From Ceratopteris richardii (Eukaryota > Streptophyta > Polypodiopsida > Polypodiales > Pteridaceae), in contig CM035423.1 in assembly GCA_020310875.1 (NCBI GenBank), positions 133,346,138 to 133,410,137 of the forward strand: DNA of 64,000 nt. Direction: 5' to 3'. Both the position numbers and the translations under genes were made by a program. Numbering within the stretch: position 1 is the first letter of the stretch; each line of letters starts with the position of its first letter. Below the pieces are notes generated by a model that was given only the letters and a program-made list of their open reading frames with translations, was not told the origin of the DNA and did not search any database. Shown piece after piece: positions 1-13,239 of this stretch.

Positions 1-118
1 AGCAAAACAACTATGCATCCACAAGTGCAAATGATTTGGAGAAGCTCTTCATGGTTCAACATCACATGATGAATATGATGTTTGCTGATGTTTCAAAATC
101 AAATGATAATGTCTAGTA

Positions 119-3100
119 TGTTGATTCAAGTGCTTCAAATCACATGACCATTCATGCGCAATGGTTTAGTAGTTTGCAAAAATTGCCAGTTCCTGGTTAT
201 CTTGAAACAGGTGATGACACATCACACCCTATTGAGCATACAAGAAACATAGCATTGTCTATGGAGGATGGGAAGGTAAAACATCTTGCTCATGTGCTGC
301 ATATTCCAAATATAACAAAGAATCTTGTTTTTGTTGGACAAATGGTTGACCAAGTATTACAATTCAGATACAATGTTGATGGGTTATATGTAGAAGAGTA
401 AAAACAGGATGGATGATTGATTGCCAAAGGAAACAGTGGCTAGGATGTTCATCTTAAATGTGAAAATTCCTAAAATGAATGCAACCGTGTTTGCAAAAGG
501 TGCAGGAGTTATTGTTGATATAGAGATCCGGCACAAACGAATTGGACATGCAAATATGCAAAGGCTAAAATTGATGCAGTCAAAGGAGATTGTCAATGGA
601 CTACCAAATTTCAAGGTTGTAGAAATGCAAAAGGTATCTATAGAATGTCAATTTGGTAAACAGTCAAGAGCATCATTTCTGCATGACAAGCATGTTAGTG
701 AGAACATGCTAGAAATAGTACATACAAATGTTTGGGGTCCTACAAAGACCACATCTATGGGCAGTTGCAGGTTTTATGTTACTTTTATTGATGACCAGAC
801 ATGAAAAGTATGGGCATATTTCATGAAAGAGAAGAGTGAGGTGTTCATTCACTTTTAGAATTTTAAAGCTATGGTGGAAAAGAAAATATGGAAGTATATT
901 CATACATTAAGATCTAATGGAGGAGGTGAATACATGTCAAATGAGTTCAACAATTTTCTAAAAAGTCATGGAATTGAACGTCAGTTTTCATGCAGGTATA
1001 CACCACAACAGAATGGCATTGCTAAATGAAAAAATAGACATATTTCATAAATAGCAAGAGCCTTGATGGCTAAGAAGAATGTGCCTCATTGTTATTGGGC
1101 AAAAGCTATGCATACTATTGTATATATCATGAAAAGAACTCCGACTGCTATTGTACATCAAGATACACCTGAAGAGAAGTTTACAAGTAAAAAGCCAAAC
1201 TTATCACATATGAAAGTATTTGGCTATATTGCATATGTACATGTTCCAGATGAGTTGAGGATGATGCTTGATCCAAAAGCAGAAAAATGTATCTTCATTG
1301 GGTACTCCCTCTAGCAAAAGGGATATAATATTATAACCCACTCACATGATAGCTGAAGGTGAGCAGAGATGTTGTGTTTGATGAAATGTCAAGCTTTTAT
1401 ACAGATTCCAAAGATGGACTTAATCTTGAATCAAATGATAAAGAAAATGTTGAAAAATCAAATGTAGATCTCAAGTTTTGAGTGGATCGGATGCATCATC
1501 AAACAATAGTTCCAACTCAAATCCCTAGAGTGTAAAATTGCATGGAAATTTTAGTCCAACAAATTCATCAACTACACCGAAGAAAGGTAAAGAAAATCTT
1601 TCTACTGGTAATAAAACATCTACAGGTTTTGAAGACATTGATGGAGATTCAAGCGGCTAGAAAAAGATCCTTGATGAGGAGCTTGGATTGTCCTTGGTGA
1701 AAAGCACATGTAGAGGATACAAGGAGGTGTCCCATGACCAAGAAGATATGAGAGGATGCAAAATTCAGTGCAACGATTGACATATTGACACTTATATGGC
1801 TCGTCATTGTGCCTACATGACCAAGGTAATACAAGATGTTGAACCTTCTTGTTTTGAAGATGCAATTGGATATGCAGATTGGGAAAAGCTATGGATGAGG
1901 AGATGGCTGCACTTTATGGAAATGATACATGGAAGCTAGTTCCATTGCCGCAAGGAAAGAAACCCATAGGCTATAAGTGGGTTTACAAGGTAAAGCACAA
2001 TGCTAATGGTAGCATAAGCAGGTACAAAGCACGATTGGTAGCAAAAAGCTATGCGTAGACATATGGCATTGATTATGAGGAACCATTTGGCCCTATAGCT
2101 AAAATGTCTACTATCAGAACACTTGTTGCATTAGCTACAACAAAAGGATGGACTTTGCATCAGATGGATGTGAAGAATGCCTTCTTACATGGTGAGTTAC
2201 AAGAAGAAGTATATATGGACCACCCACAAGGGTATGAAGATTCAAAACACCCATAATATGTTTGCAAGTTGCAAAAGGCTTTGTATGGGCTTAAGCAGTA
2301 TCCTCGTGCATGGCATGCAAGGATTGTTGATTAGTTAACCACCATTGGGTTTTCTATGTGTGATGCAGATCATTCACTATATGCAAGGAAGGGTGATGAT
2401 GGCATGATGATTGTGGCTATTTATGTTGATGACTTGATTGTAGGTGGTGATAATGAAGAAAGCATTAAAGAGGTAAAGCAACTTCTTATGCAAGAATTTG
2501 ACATGAAAGATTGGTGTGTTACTTTTTGGGCATTGAGTTTATACATATAGAAATAGTTATATGGATGTCACAAAGGCAATATGCCTTGAGTATGCTGCAA
2601 AAGTATGATATGGCTGAATGCAAGCCAATTTCTATGCCATTAGATCAGAATTTGAAGTTGGATACTACATTAGGTGAAGCATTGGAAAATGCTACTACGT
2701 ACAAGAAAATTGTGGGAAGTTTGATATATCTCACAATTACAAGGCCTGATCTTAGCTACACTATTGGACTTGAAAGTCAATTTATGCAGGTTCCTAGGAA
2801 GCCACATTTAGATGCTTTGAGAAACACTCTTTGTAATGTGAGTGATACTTTGGATTATGCATTGTTTTATGAAGTTGGTGTAGATATGCAGTTTCATGGA
2901 TACACTGATGCAGATTGGGTCGATAGTATTCTAGATAGAAGATCTACTAGTGGCTTTCTATTCTCACTTGGAGGTGTAGCTATTACATGGAGGAGTAAGA
3001 AGCTACCCACTGTTGCTTTGTCAAGTATAGAGGCTGAGTATAGAGGTGCTGCAATGGTAGCATGCGAGGCATCATGGTTAGAGATGCTACTTGCAGATTT

Positions 3101-3350
3101 AGGTGTGGAAGTGCAAAAGCCTATCACTATCTATTCTGATAATCTTAGAAGTATATAATTATCACGGAATCGACCTGTTTTTCATGCTAGAACAAAGCAT
3201 ATCAAGGTACATTATCACTTCATCGGAGAGAAGGTATTAGCAGGTGATATTGATCTTGTTTATGTTAGAATAGATTAGCAGGTTGCTGATATTTTCACTA
3301 AAGCACTTGGAGTAGAGAAACTGAAGAAGTTTCAAAAGATGATTGGATTA
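119..3350 (+). pseudogene. Copia pol remnant (protease, integrase, RT, RNase H)
   Basis: This is a dead Copia polyprotein with many stops and shifts. In order it shows: a protease site reading VDSSASNHM near 119-150 (usual DSGA altered to DSSA); the GAG-pre-integrase region with CQFGKQ near 520-680; the integrase core 700-1310, where LRSNGGGEY replaces the usual Asp by Asn and the catalytic Glu region GIAK ends in a stop; RT from about 1890, with YVDDLI near 2425; and RNase H with YTDADWVDS near 2900 and the end motif DIFTKAL near 3290. All modules are in the usual order and no large deletion is evident. It cannot make an active protein. It is clearly Copia; the lineage within Copia is not assigned. 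Confidence 0.9.
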
Positions 3351-3379
3351 GAGTACACGACATTGATCTTGAGGAGGAG

Positions 3380-3760
3380 TGTTGAGATATCAAGCTCCAC
3401 ATGTGATGATCCAGAATGACACGTATCACTTTTTCATTTCTCTAACATGCATAGTGGTCATGCTGGTATATGTCAGGGATACTTCATTGAGCTTTACTAG
3501 ATTTATCTACCGAGAGTGATGGCACATTTGTTTTCTTGCCATCTCACTCATTCGCGGACATTAGGATTTTCCTTATGTATTGTTATATATTGCACTTGTT
3601 GTATTGCTGGTTTAGGTCATTTTTGTACATTCCTTTTATGTAATAGAAGAAGAAGAAGAAGAAGAAGATCATTCTTCCTTGCCTCAATCTGTGTTTGTGC
3701 TCCTCTTTGATTGTGAGTGTGTGTGTGTGAGCTCTCTTCTTATCTCCTTCCTTGTGACAC
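3380..3760 (+). repeat. 3' LTR of Copia C1
   Basis: The purine run TTGAGGAGGAG (3369-3379) is a polypurine tract, and TGTTGAG begins directly after it at 3380. The sequence then runs through a TATATATTGC stretch, an (AGA)n run at 3645-3668 and a TG run at 3715-3730. The right end is judged only from where homology to the gypsy leader begins (about 3770) and may be off by about 15 bases. The partner LTR is outside the window. Confidence 0.65.
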
Positions 3761-3904
3761 GACAGACCTCTATGCAATTTTCAAGACAATGACCTCTATC
3801 TATCACAACAAACAGAGGAAGTTGATATTTTCTAATTGCATGCTAGGCACAATAAACCACACCACTAGAGCATCCCGAAACACTAGAATTTTTTACAAAA
3901 TATG

Positions 3905-4525
3905 CATTTTTTTGTCTATTATGATAGACATTATCTATCACGATAGACAAAATTCACAATAGATACTTGTCTATCGTGACAGACACTGTCTATTGCGACA
4001 GATGCATCTATCACGATAAACCAAAATCGATGACAGATGATAGATGACGGACACTGTCTATCACGACGGACACCCATCCATCGCCATAGACAAAGCCCAC
4101 TATAGACACCATCTATCATGATAGATCGAAATCCGTGACAGACAATAGAAGACAAACATAATCTATCATGACAGACATCCGTCTATCGTGACAGACATGA
4201 CCCATAATAGATCCCATCTATCATGCCAGACAAAAGGCCACAATAGATGACAAAGAGCATCTATCGTGACAAACACCCATCTATCACGACATACAAATCT
4301 GTCATGATAGACACCCATCTATCATGACAAACAACCACCCACGATAGAGACCATCTATCATGATAGACACCTGCATATCACGACATATATGTCTATTGTG
4401 AACCCATGATAGAGACCGTCTATTACAATAGACACCATCTATTGCGATAGACACCATCTATTGTGATAGACACCATCTATTGCGACAGACATGTCTATCG
4501 TGATAGACACTATCGATTGCAATAG
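3905..4525. repeat. Palindromic minisatellite in leader of gypsy A
   Basis: About 620 bases of degenerate tandem units built on CTATC(A/G)TGATAGACA, spaced about 15 to 25 bases, for example 3918-3952, 4305-4365 and 4425-4510. The core TCTATCGTGATAGA is its own reverse complement apart from small changes, so each unit can form a short hairpin. The array sits at the same place in the leader as the arrays at 24270-24925 (B) and 58485-59045 (E), which use different unit sequences. The flanks are homologous to those of E. Confidence 0.9.
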
Positions 4526-5690
4526 AGAGACAATTTTGATTGAAAAATTAGGGTTGTAATTTTTTAAAACTAGGGCTAAGTTTTGGCATATTTTTTATCT
4601 CTTTCACCTACACATTTGCAACAACCTTAAATAAGTACATAAATATCTCGAGAGGTTCTATTTGTCCGTTGGACCCGCAAAGCCTGAATCGACATAATTT
4701 TTTCATCCAAAATCCGTTTTTTGAGCTCTAGAGTTCTTCAAAATGCCTGTTTTGAATCCTACATGATCTCAACTATTTTTTTTAATAATAATGTGATTTT
4801 TTATTAGGGTACTTTGAAGTTGACCTTCAAGTGGGACTAGGAAGCCAAGGGAGATCCACAGGATTTTTCAACAATACAAGGAGAAAAATGGGTCTTTAAA
4901 AAATTCCAAAATCAAAATTTTTTGTCAAATAAAATAAAGTTAAATTTTTGACTTTTACAGGTCCATTAAGAGCCATTCAAGTGCAGAGCAAGATAAAGTA
5001 CATGCCAAAGCAAGGTGGCAAGTGTATAGGAAGCTTGGGAATATGTATCCTGCGCATTCAAGTGCGATCAAGGGAGAAGTGACTTGAGGTCCATTAAGAG
5101 CCATTCAAGGGTGTGTAGAGCAAGATAAAGTATAGGACAAAGCAAGGTGGCAATTGTATTGCAAGCTTGGGAACACATGTTCTAGGCATTCAAGTGCAAT
5201 CAATGGAGAAGCAACTTGAGGTTGGAAGCATTCTTAACAGCCTCAGTCAATTCTTAGCCTAAGCTAAGTAGGAATAGTGGTATTAACTAGTTAAGGTGAT
5301 GATAAGCACGACATAATTACAAGAAACTCTAATTAATCAAGTGCAAGCATACCTAGAATATTGCTGGAAAAAAACCCATTAGTGAAAAGAATATAAATTG
5401 ATCAACAAAAATTTCAAGTGCGATAAAAACTCAAGTATTCCTCATGACATAAACTAGTGAACAAGAAGTGAAAATCCAAGTAAAATAAAAAGAAGAAGTG
5501 ACTGATACAAAAGGACATATCAACACAATTATACTCAAGAAATCGGGGTTAATCGATAAGGTTTTTGAACCTTAGATTAGGTAGACATCTAGGCTGTGCT
5601 TTGCTAGTGTCAACCATACAACCAAGTCGTGGGCTCAGCCACTCAATGATTATCCCTACATGTTGAGTTCTAAAACAAGTGACTTAGAGG
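4526..5690 (+). other. Untranslated leader of gypsy A after the array
   Basis: This is non-coding leader. It aligns by eye with the leader of element E: the stretch after the array (TTAGGGTTGTAATTTTT versus TTAGGGTTTTTAATTTTC), TTTTGAAGTTGACC at 4810 versus 59330, GTCCATTAAGAGC at 4965 versus GTCCACTGAGAGC near 59480, and AACCTTAGATTAGG at 5567 versus AACCTTAGATCAGG near 59630. A local duplication of about 130 bases (GTCCATTAAGAGCCATTCAAG at 4961 and again at 5090) lies inside. No gene is seen. Confidence 0.75.
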
Positions 5691-8660
5691 TGTCATATAT
5701 TATGGAGAGGCCAACAGGTAGTTTTGATGTTGCTTACCTAGGCAAGAAGGGCCATATAAGACTCAACTGGAGTATATTAGGACTAATCAATTAGGTGCTT
5801 GCATCTATGAGGATGGTCAAAGGAGGTCTGTTGTCCAACTTAGGAATCAAAATCAGCCAATTGGACTGGAATACCCAGTGGTCAAGTTTGAAGAAGGCTC
5901 ATACATTGATAAAGAGGGAACCATGTATGTGGTCAACAGCTTACCTGATAGGACATATGAGTTTGGAATTGTCATTCGTGAGACGGAATTGGAAGACCTA
6001 GAACAAGGACACATAGTAGGAGTGCCTAGGATCCCCAAAGGCAAATCAATCTTAACCAGAGTGATTACCCCATAGTGGATCACCCAAGATAATAAGAGCA
6101 TAGAGTTATTATTTAACAAAGAGACGAATGAGGCATTTTGGAGATATACACCTAACCAGCCTAATGAATTTGGGGCAGTCATCATATATGAATTTAAAGA
6201 TCTTGATACACCAAGAAAGGTGTTCTACTTAGACAACACCTTAGAGAGAGTGTTTGTGGCATCGGAGCATGGTAGGCATGCCTATACTTGGAAGGGTGAA
6301 TTTGTCCTTCCCCAACCAAGATCAAATGTATCTTTTGGCCACCAAGGAGCTGGAATATCCCAAGATCATGGAACTCAAAAGGAAAAGAGAAGAGATAGAC
6401 TTGAAGTAAGTTTGCACTTCGAAGAGAAAGAAGGATGAGTTTCCCTTGTCAAGGTCTAGAGAACATCCTAGGATCTTGAGGCCTACACAACTGGTTAAGT
6501 CCATGAAGAACTGCTTCGATGACACAGGAGACATGTATGACCATGTAATTGAGTTTAGGCAAGTTTTGAGAGCTGAACAAGTCGAAGACTTGTTCACTCA
6601 ATTTAATTCTTTTGGCCTAACTCTCGAGACTACCTTGAATTGTTTTCAACCACTTCACTATAGGCAATTCAAAAACATTGACCAACTATTGGAAGCCTTC
6701 ATCACTATTTTTTCTAAGAGTGGCATCAAGCACAACACCTCATCACTGATACATAGCTTCAAACAAACACCTCAAGAAACAGATTTGACTTGTAGGAAGA
6801 TGGTTTAGAAAATGCTTAGGGAGATACCCTATTCTAGAGTTACCCATAGGAGCCAAACAGTGGATTTATTCCTAGATGGTTTGTTAAGTACCAAATTGAG
6901 ATCTTATGTATACTTGAAGGAACCTAGATCCATAGAATAGTGTGTACACATGTGCATAGACATTGAAGATAATCTAGGTGACGAATTAGAGCTTTCAAAA
7001 ATATATAAAGATTCAAATAGCTCTACTAACCTCAACTCCAAACCATCTACATCTATTGAGGAGTTGACAGAGAAGGTAGCTCAGAAGTTAGGTGTCTCTA
7101 GCAAGCATACACCTAGATTTGTCTCAGTGAAACGATGCTACAATTGTGGAGTATATCACATGGCTAATGTTTGCCCAATTATGGCATAGCCTCAAGGGAG
7201 CCCTAACAACCAATACTACACAATAGAAAGGAGATACACTAAGCATTCTACACGATTGTCCATATAACACTATCCTCAACCATATCAACAACAAGGAAGA
7301 ATACAAACTAGCATCCACCATAAAAATACTTTAGGCCTTAACAACCCTACCAAGCACCCTATCAAGCTCAAGAGAGGCCTCAATGAGAGTTATCTCAACA
7401 ACCTCCACCTCCAGCCAATGTGATCTCCATAAAGTACACAAATGTTGAGGAAAACTTGAATAGGGCCTTAGTGTCAGCATCACCAGTGATTTCAGAAAGT
7501 GATCCGAATAATCAAAGTTTTGATTCGACTCATATCGACAATCCGTTGGCTTACTATATGGAGTCACCAGAGCATAATGAGACTTACCCTTATGAAAACT
7601 TTAGTGAACCTAGTTGGGATTCAAAATACTTAAATGTCATGTATGCAAATCCTAACTCTAGGCCCCAACTGCAATAGATAAGACCCCCAGCACCCAAAGG
7701 ACCATTTCATTCATGATTGCCCTATACCTGCACCTATGCAACCCTAATCAATGACAATTCAATGTTTTTGTCCAAATTGTGGGAAGAGGCACCTTTTACA
7801 AGACTTTCCTAAGAACCCAAACAATGTGCCAAAGATCACTCCCATTAACGTCATTGGGTTAGAAGCAGTTTCTAATGGAAGTGTGACATCCACTACCCCT
7901 AGTGCAAGTAGTCACTAGAACTCAAGCATTACAGCAAAGCCAAGGCTTAGGTGAGGAAAAGAGTTCTGAGGTTAGTGAGACTAAGAGTCTAGCTAAGAAA
8001 AGAACAGATCCTGGAAGGAAAGGCAATGGTCGAAGAAGATGAATGAACTCAAGGAAAGCTTAATTGAAATGAAATCCAAGTTAATTGAAATCACATCTCA
8101 AACGCACTCACAAAATCCACCAGCCCCATCCATCCCAAAACTTCCCATTAATTCACCACCACCTAGAGTAAGATCATTCTTAGCAGATCCCACTCTCAAG
8201 GACCTGGACATGATGCTTAAAGCATATCAGGCCAGAATCCAAGAAAGGCCAAATGTGACAGAACATGAAAAATGTTACCCTAGAGTTGACCTAGAAATTG
8301 AAAGAACAAAGCTATGTGCAAAAATGGTAGAACTGGTACAAACCATGTTTGAGGCCAGCTGTCTATTCAACTGCACAACCTCAGCCAAAACATAGTTACA
8401 CTTTGATAGATTATTAGAAAGATTGGAAAAGATGATACCTAAGTCCGGAAAGCAAGCTACATCACAAGTGAATAGCATCATAAGTGAAAGGATAAGCCTT
8501 CCTCCTGAGGATTCTTACATTCCCAACTCCACCATGTTAGGAATCTCTGCTTCTATAAATCAATACTCACAAGAATTTCTAAGAGAGATTCAAGAAGAGA
8601 ATTGGGCTAAAGAAAGTGAAAATCCTCCTTCCATTGAAATTGTGGATGACCTACATGATT
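5690..8660 (+). pseudogene. gag of gypsy A, decayed
   Basis: These are broken frames homologous to the gag of element B. The N-terminal gag domain is seen at 5790-6440: PVVKFEEGSYIDKE here, PVVKYAGGFYMDKR in B. The Retrotrans_gag-like part follows at 6470-6790, with SGIKHNTSSLIHSFKQTP matching SGIKNNSSSLIHSFKQAP in B. Zinc-knuckle remnants read RCYNCGVYHMANVCP near 7130 and CPNCGKRHLLQDFPKNP near 7770. A lysine- and glutamate-rich stretch runs 7900-8650. Several stops and shifts break the frame, so no full gag can be made. The family is known from its match to B, and subdomain borders are approximate. Confidence 0.8.
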
Positions 8661-9011
8661 AATCCCCACAAGATATTCCTTCTATATGTTGGAGAACAAG
8701 AGGATGCCCAGTTGAGTGAACGATTAGAATTTGAGTCTAATTCCTTGTAGAAATTACCTCATTTCACATGTTCATGGGAATCAAAGTCCACCTATATGAG
8801 AGCACCCACTGTCATGGTAAGGAACGAAGACTCAACCTTGCCTAGAACTACCAAACTAGTGCAGTGTCATCTCACTTTAGAGGATCTACTTAAGATTAAA
8901 CCAGAACTATGGAAACACTTAGCCAACCAAGTGCCTGAAGTAGCAAAAATCCATTCCTAGGTAGGATGACACAAGACAGTATCAGAAATGCCTTTGGATA
9001 AGATATGATAC

Positions 9012-10190
9012 ATGAGCAAAGGAGAAGAAGGAAACACTTATCTCCCTATCACTCATCAGGGTTACACAATTAAGGATATTTTGGACTCAAGCACAAGAGT
9101 TGCAATTGCTATCGCTTCCCTATGGAAGCATTGGGGCAAGCCAACACTCACGCCAACAAAAATGAAGTTGCACATGGCTCATGGTCACATAGAGAGGCCC
9201 TTAGGATTTCTATAAGAGATAACTCTCACTACTTGTGGTGTAGAGTTTGCTCATATGTGAATTTCGCAAAAACAAGGCATATGAGATGATTTTGTGAAGA
9301 CCATTAATGAGACAGTTGCATGTATTACAGGATTGGGGAACCAATTCCTTGTATTTGCAACACTTAGGTGTTACAACTAAATTCAATCTCAAATACTACT
9401 CTCATAGAGATGTGCCCCCTATATAGTGGAATCCCATCCATAGAGCCACAAATGATACAAAGTCAATGCATTCATGGATATTCATGGATGCATGAAGACA
9501 CACTTATGGATGTGCAAAGTTGCAGTAGAAGAAGAGAAAAGAGAAAATGCTAGAGAGGTAGGTGTGAAGGAAACTTATAGATCAATTAGAGACCCATCCT
9601 ATGCACCTATAGTATTTTTGGACAAAGAGTTTGAACCTCATGGTTGGGTAGAAATCCTAGACAAATGGACATAGCAATGAATGAAGAACAGTGGACACCC
9701 CACTATGATGAAGATGGCTATGGCATTTTAGTTTTTGCTATAGAGCCAATCATGTATGATTTGGTTATTGAAGAGTGAGAACCTAGTACGAACAAACTTG
9801 AACAAGCAAGTGACTCAGATTTATAATCAATTATTATGGATCCTTTTTGTGCACTAGAAGAGGAATACCTATATGTTGTAGAAGTTCACCCTCAAGGACA
9901 AGAAGATGTTATGAACAATGTGAGGTTAACCACACAAGTAACCACCAAGAGTGAAGAAAAGAAAAGGAAGAAGAGAGAAACCCCACAAAAGGAGAAAGAA
10001 TCCTTATTTGAGGTGCCTGAAAATCTAAGAAGTATGAGGTAGAGGAGAGGAAAGTCATGATCAAAATGCCTAAATGAGAAGCACTCACAGGAGTGGCCTA
10101 TGATAACAAAGAGACAACTAAAAGAAATATTGTGACCATAGAATAAGGTGAAGAATAATGCACGTACATAGGACATGACTTGACTGATGG
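9012..10190 (+). pseudogene. Protease and linker region of gypsy A
   Basis: The retropepsin remnant reads LPITHQGYTIKDILDSST at 9045-9100 and aligns with LPITYRGYTTKAILNSGA in element B. The active-site Asp is kept here but the following Gly is changed to Ser. After several stops comes the conserved linker FLDKEFEPHGWVEIL (9610-9660), matching FLDEEFEPHGWMEIL in B. The region ends with a motif like B's CTFIGQDVS, after which homology to B stops. RT and everything downstream are missing. Confidence 0.75.
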
Positions 10191-10229
10191 ACACTTGTGG
10201 GTTAGGAGTACATACTCTTTGTGCTGTAA

Positions 10230-12440
10230 GTGTTCTTAAAGTACTCTCCTGATAGGTTTGCTTTCATGATTGTGTGATATTCCAAAAGCTCCCCTTTTTG
10301 AACTTCAAGACTTCATCCACTCTAGCATGGCTTATTTCTCTCGATCATTTTTTTGATCCCCAAATCTTCTCTTCCCTTTCACATCCCTTGAGCCTAAAAC
10401 ATGCCCCTAGAGGGCTTGGGGCCTTAGACATTTCTCTTATTTTATAATTGATTCTCAATACATACCTCTTTAATTATGGGGAATTGATCTCTTCTTCTTT
10501 TGTGTTCTGTTTCTCCTCAAATTGCACTTTTTTTTAATCATAAACAATTTTTGTTGTTACTGGGATCATTGTCTTTGGTTCCACACATCCCTCTCCTTGA
10601 ATTCTAGGTTTGAAACATTTGCATGTACCTTTAGCCAATGCTCAATTTTCTCGACTGTGTAACCTTCTGTTGGTAGATGGTTGTGTGGTGGGCTCAATAA
10701 TAGAGGAAAATTGGGCCAATTTTTATTTATCTACCCTTTTCTTAGTGTTTCTCAAACTCATATCAATATCCTTTTTGTGGCATTGTAGAAAAAGCTACAT
10801 TTTTTAGTAACTATGGAGCATCTTAGAAATGTGACTAGATCATGTGATTCCTTTCTAAAAAGAGCTTTCTATAAATGAGATTTGTTGCATTGAAGTGCTC
10901 CACCATGTAGTTGAATGTATGTACAATGAAGTTTAGACCTTCTTAATATAACTTCATGTTCATTCTTTCATATTGCCATAGGGCCTCAAAATTTGTTCAA
11001 TGTTTTTAATCTTTATCTTTGTGCGCTTCATGCACTAGAATACTTCTCTTGTTCCTTGTGATCTAATGTTTCCACATAGGGTATATTTGGTACATTAGAT
11101 ATCAATTCATCATCCCTTTGTATAGATGATGGATCAAGGGGTGGAGAGAGGGGCCATACCTCAGTCTCCATAGTATGCTCTGTAGGAATGGGCAATACTT
11201 GAGGCCCCATGGCCACATCATATGTAGCTTTTACAAGATTCATAGCTTCTATCTCTTAGGTCAGCTCCAGTATTAAATTTTTTTGCTTCTTTGATTTATC
11301 TAGGGCTCCCTTTAATGCTTGTTCAATTTTCATTTTATGTTCACATATTGATTTTAGTTGGTCCACATCTTGAAAACATTGTTTAGCATACAATACATTT
11401 AATTCTTCAACTTTTTTCTTCAAGGCCTTTTCTTCTACTTTTAATTTTTCCTTGATGGTTGTTCTTAAGAAAATTTTCTTATCAAGGTATGCTTTGCATT
11501 CTCCTAACTATGCCTTTAATGCAACTACTTTAGTGATGAGGTTTCTAGTCTACGCCATTGATTGATTATACAAAAACTAATTCATTAGCTCTTCATTTCT
11601 TTTTCTACGAGACTTTTAATTCTCCATATACTACTATTTGAGATTCAATGAATCCTGATATAGAAACTATTCATACCTTTTCTACTTCCACGATTGTGCA
11701 TTTGTCCTTTGAGTTTATATCATCTATAGATAATTTGTTACACTTTGATTTTAGTTCTTTCTGTTCATCAGTGAATAAAATTTCTTTAACGTTTCCACCA
11801 TCTTTCTTCAACTTCTATTGTTGAGTATTAACCTAGACACTTCCATGGAGAGTTCTTCATTTGTCTCTTATATTGATTCTTCTCTATATTTTCTTCTTCT
11901 AAACTTTTGTTTTTCTCCATTATTTCCATCTAGGTCTCCATAGCACCTTGCAACATCATGTAGAGAACTAGCTTTAACTAATTTACATCAAATTTAACCT
12001 TGTATAAATAGGAATATTTGGTGGTCCACTTTTGCATGCTTGATTGCCTCTAATTGTATGTAATAGTTTGTTAAATGGTTGTTTTAATTTCAAAATTACA
12101 TCTCCTTGTGATACAAGTGTAAGATAGGTAATCATTTGAATGGTTTTTGGAGCAGAATCTTATGCAACTTTTCTTTCACAAGTTTTGAAGGTGTAATAAC
12201 TTGTGGTTCAATGTTTTCCACTGTAACTTTTATTGGCAGTGATAGTTCATCATTCTCTAAATGTAGTGTCTATAGATAGTGTAGGTTTTCTAGAAGATTG
12301 ATTGAATCAAATGGTAAAATCAAGACATGGTCTTGGAGATCGGACTTGTGATTCATTTATTGAGTTGGCCTACTCTTCAGCTATCAAATGTAGTAGTTCT
12401 TATTGTCGCTCTTCTTGAAAGTCTTGCACTATACACATAC
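10230..12440 (-). pseudogene. Antisense coiled-coil coding relic, unrecognised
   Basis: Read on the minus strand, this stretch still looks protein-coding. The best part (11480-11030) gives a charged heptad-like run containing KLKVEEKALKKKVEELNV and KIEQALKGALDKSKKQ, then a proline-rich tail (VLPIPTEHTMETEVWPLSP), with a stop between LELT and EIEAMNL. Further upstream (12440-11500) other segments are rich in Lys and Glu with many stops. The layout (coiled coil, then another region) is loosely like the long ORF of element F at 60597-63986, but I see no firm residue match. It may be an accessory ORF of a retroelement. No function is assigned, and borders are rough. Confidence 0.4.
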
Positions 12441-13239
12441 TTAATGCATACATGCATACATATGTACACATATATATATTGATTTATAACCCATTTTGTT
12501 TCATATGTTAGGTATTATGGATCCTAGTAGAGAGAGAAAGGCAAAACTCACTCTCATAAAAAGTCTTATGAGAACAAGAGTTCCGTCTGATACTCTAGGG
12601 GCCATCATGCATGATTACTCAGAGATGTCTGATGATGATCTGGATTATACGATTCAGATGCTTACCCAGCAATCAGAGGAGGGCTCTTCTACGGCTCCAC
12701 ATGCAGGAAGACAGCTATCTGCTCATATGTATGTTTTTTTCTCATAAACTTTTTTAATGACATTATAACACATATTTTTATTTATTTTTATCTATCTATT
12801 TTCAGGACACCTATTCCACCTCCAGATCATGACAATAGAGCAGATTTGCCTATGAGGACATGCATAGGCACCTTAGGACTAGAGTGCGATATAGAGCCAG
12901 AGGGGAACATTGTGTACATAGGGAATGGATTGGAGTTCAAGAGAAGAATGCGGGCATTATGCGACTCTTACCTACGCCTTGTCCACTTATCGTGGACGTA
13001 AGTATAAATTTTACATATAAATTGAAATAAATATCTTATGTTTTATTTACACGATTTTTTTTATTTTTGTAGTGAGCATGATGAGAGGGATAAAAAATAC
13101 GTACTTAGTTCACTTGAGACAGAGTTTGGGACAGGATGGTCGCATAAGTGGTATCTAAAAGAGATGCGGACACTTATGGATCATCGTCGCGATAATGCAC
13201 GGTACGCACTGCTTTTATGTATATATATGTGGATTTGAG

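Larger units (their letters stand above)
1..3760 (+). mobile_element. Ty1-copia element C1, 3' part, decayed
   Basis: The window opens inside a Copia retrotransposon on the plus strand. Protease, integrase, RT and RNase H follow in Copia order and end with a polypurine tract and a 3' LTR. The 5' LTR and gag lie outside the window. The right end runs into sequence homologous to the leader of gypsy element E (around 58480), so C1 inserted into the leader of gypsy element A. No target duplication can be checked because the left end is missing. Confidence 0.85.
3770..10190 (+). mobile_element. Ty3-gypsy element A, truncated at both ends
   Basis: This is a plus-strand gypsy element related to element B (22775-38490) and E (57506-59830). 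It keeps part of the untranslated leader with its minisatellite, gag, and the protease with the following linker. It stops just where B continues with the sequence before RT: the last match is the segment reading CTYIGHD near 10165. RT, RNase H, integrase and both LTRs are absent. The 5' part was separated by the insertion of Copia C1. The coding parts are full of stops. Confidence 0.8.

Noticed and set aside
3516..3777. Small ORFs in the C1 LTR
   Set aside because: They cover an LTR with microsatellite parts and have no conserved motif.
3905..4525. CRISPR-like array
   Set aside because: Units are short, degenerate and directly tandem, without unique spacers of constant length. The sequence is eukaryotic and lies in a retroelement leader. 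The same holds for 24270-24925 and 58485-59045.
11028..11243. Separate small host gene
   Set aside because: It is only the end of a longer decayed minus-strand coding stretch with stops on its upstream side, in the same frame.
12427..12450. CACTATACACATAC as the left terminus of the CACTA element
   Set aside because: No matching TAGTG end with a 3-base duplication was found on the right, and the motif is short enough to be chance beside TA-rich sequence.
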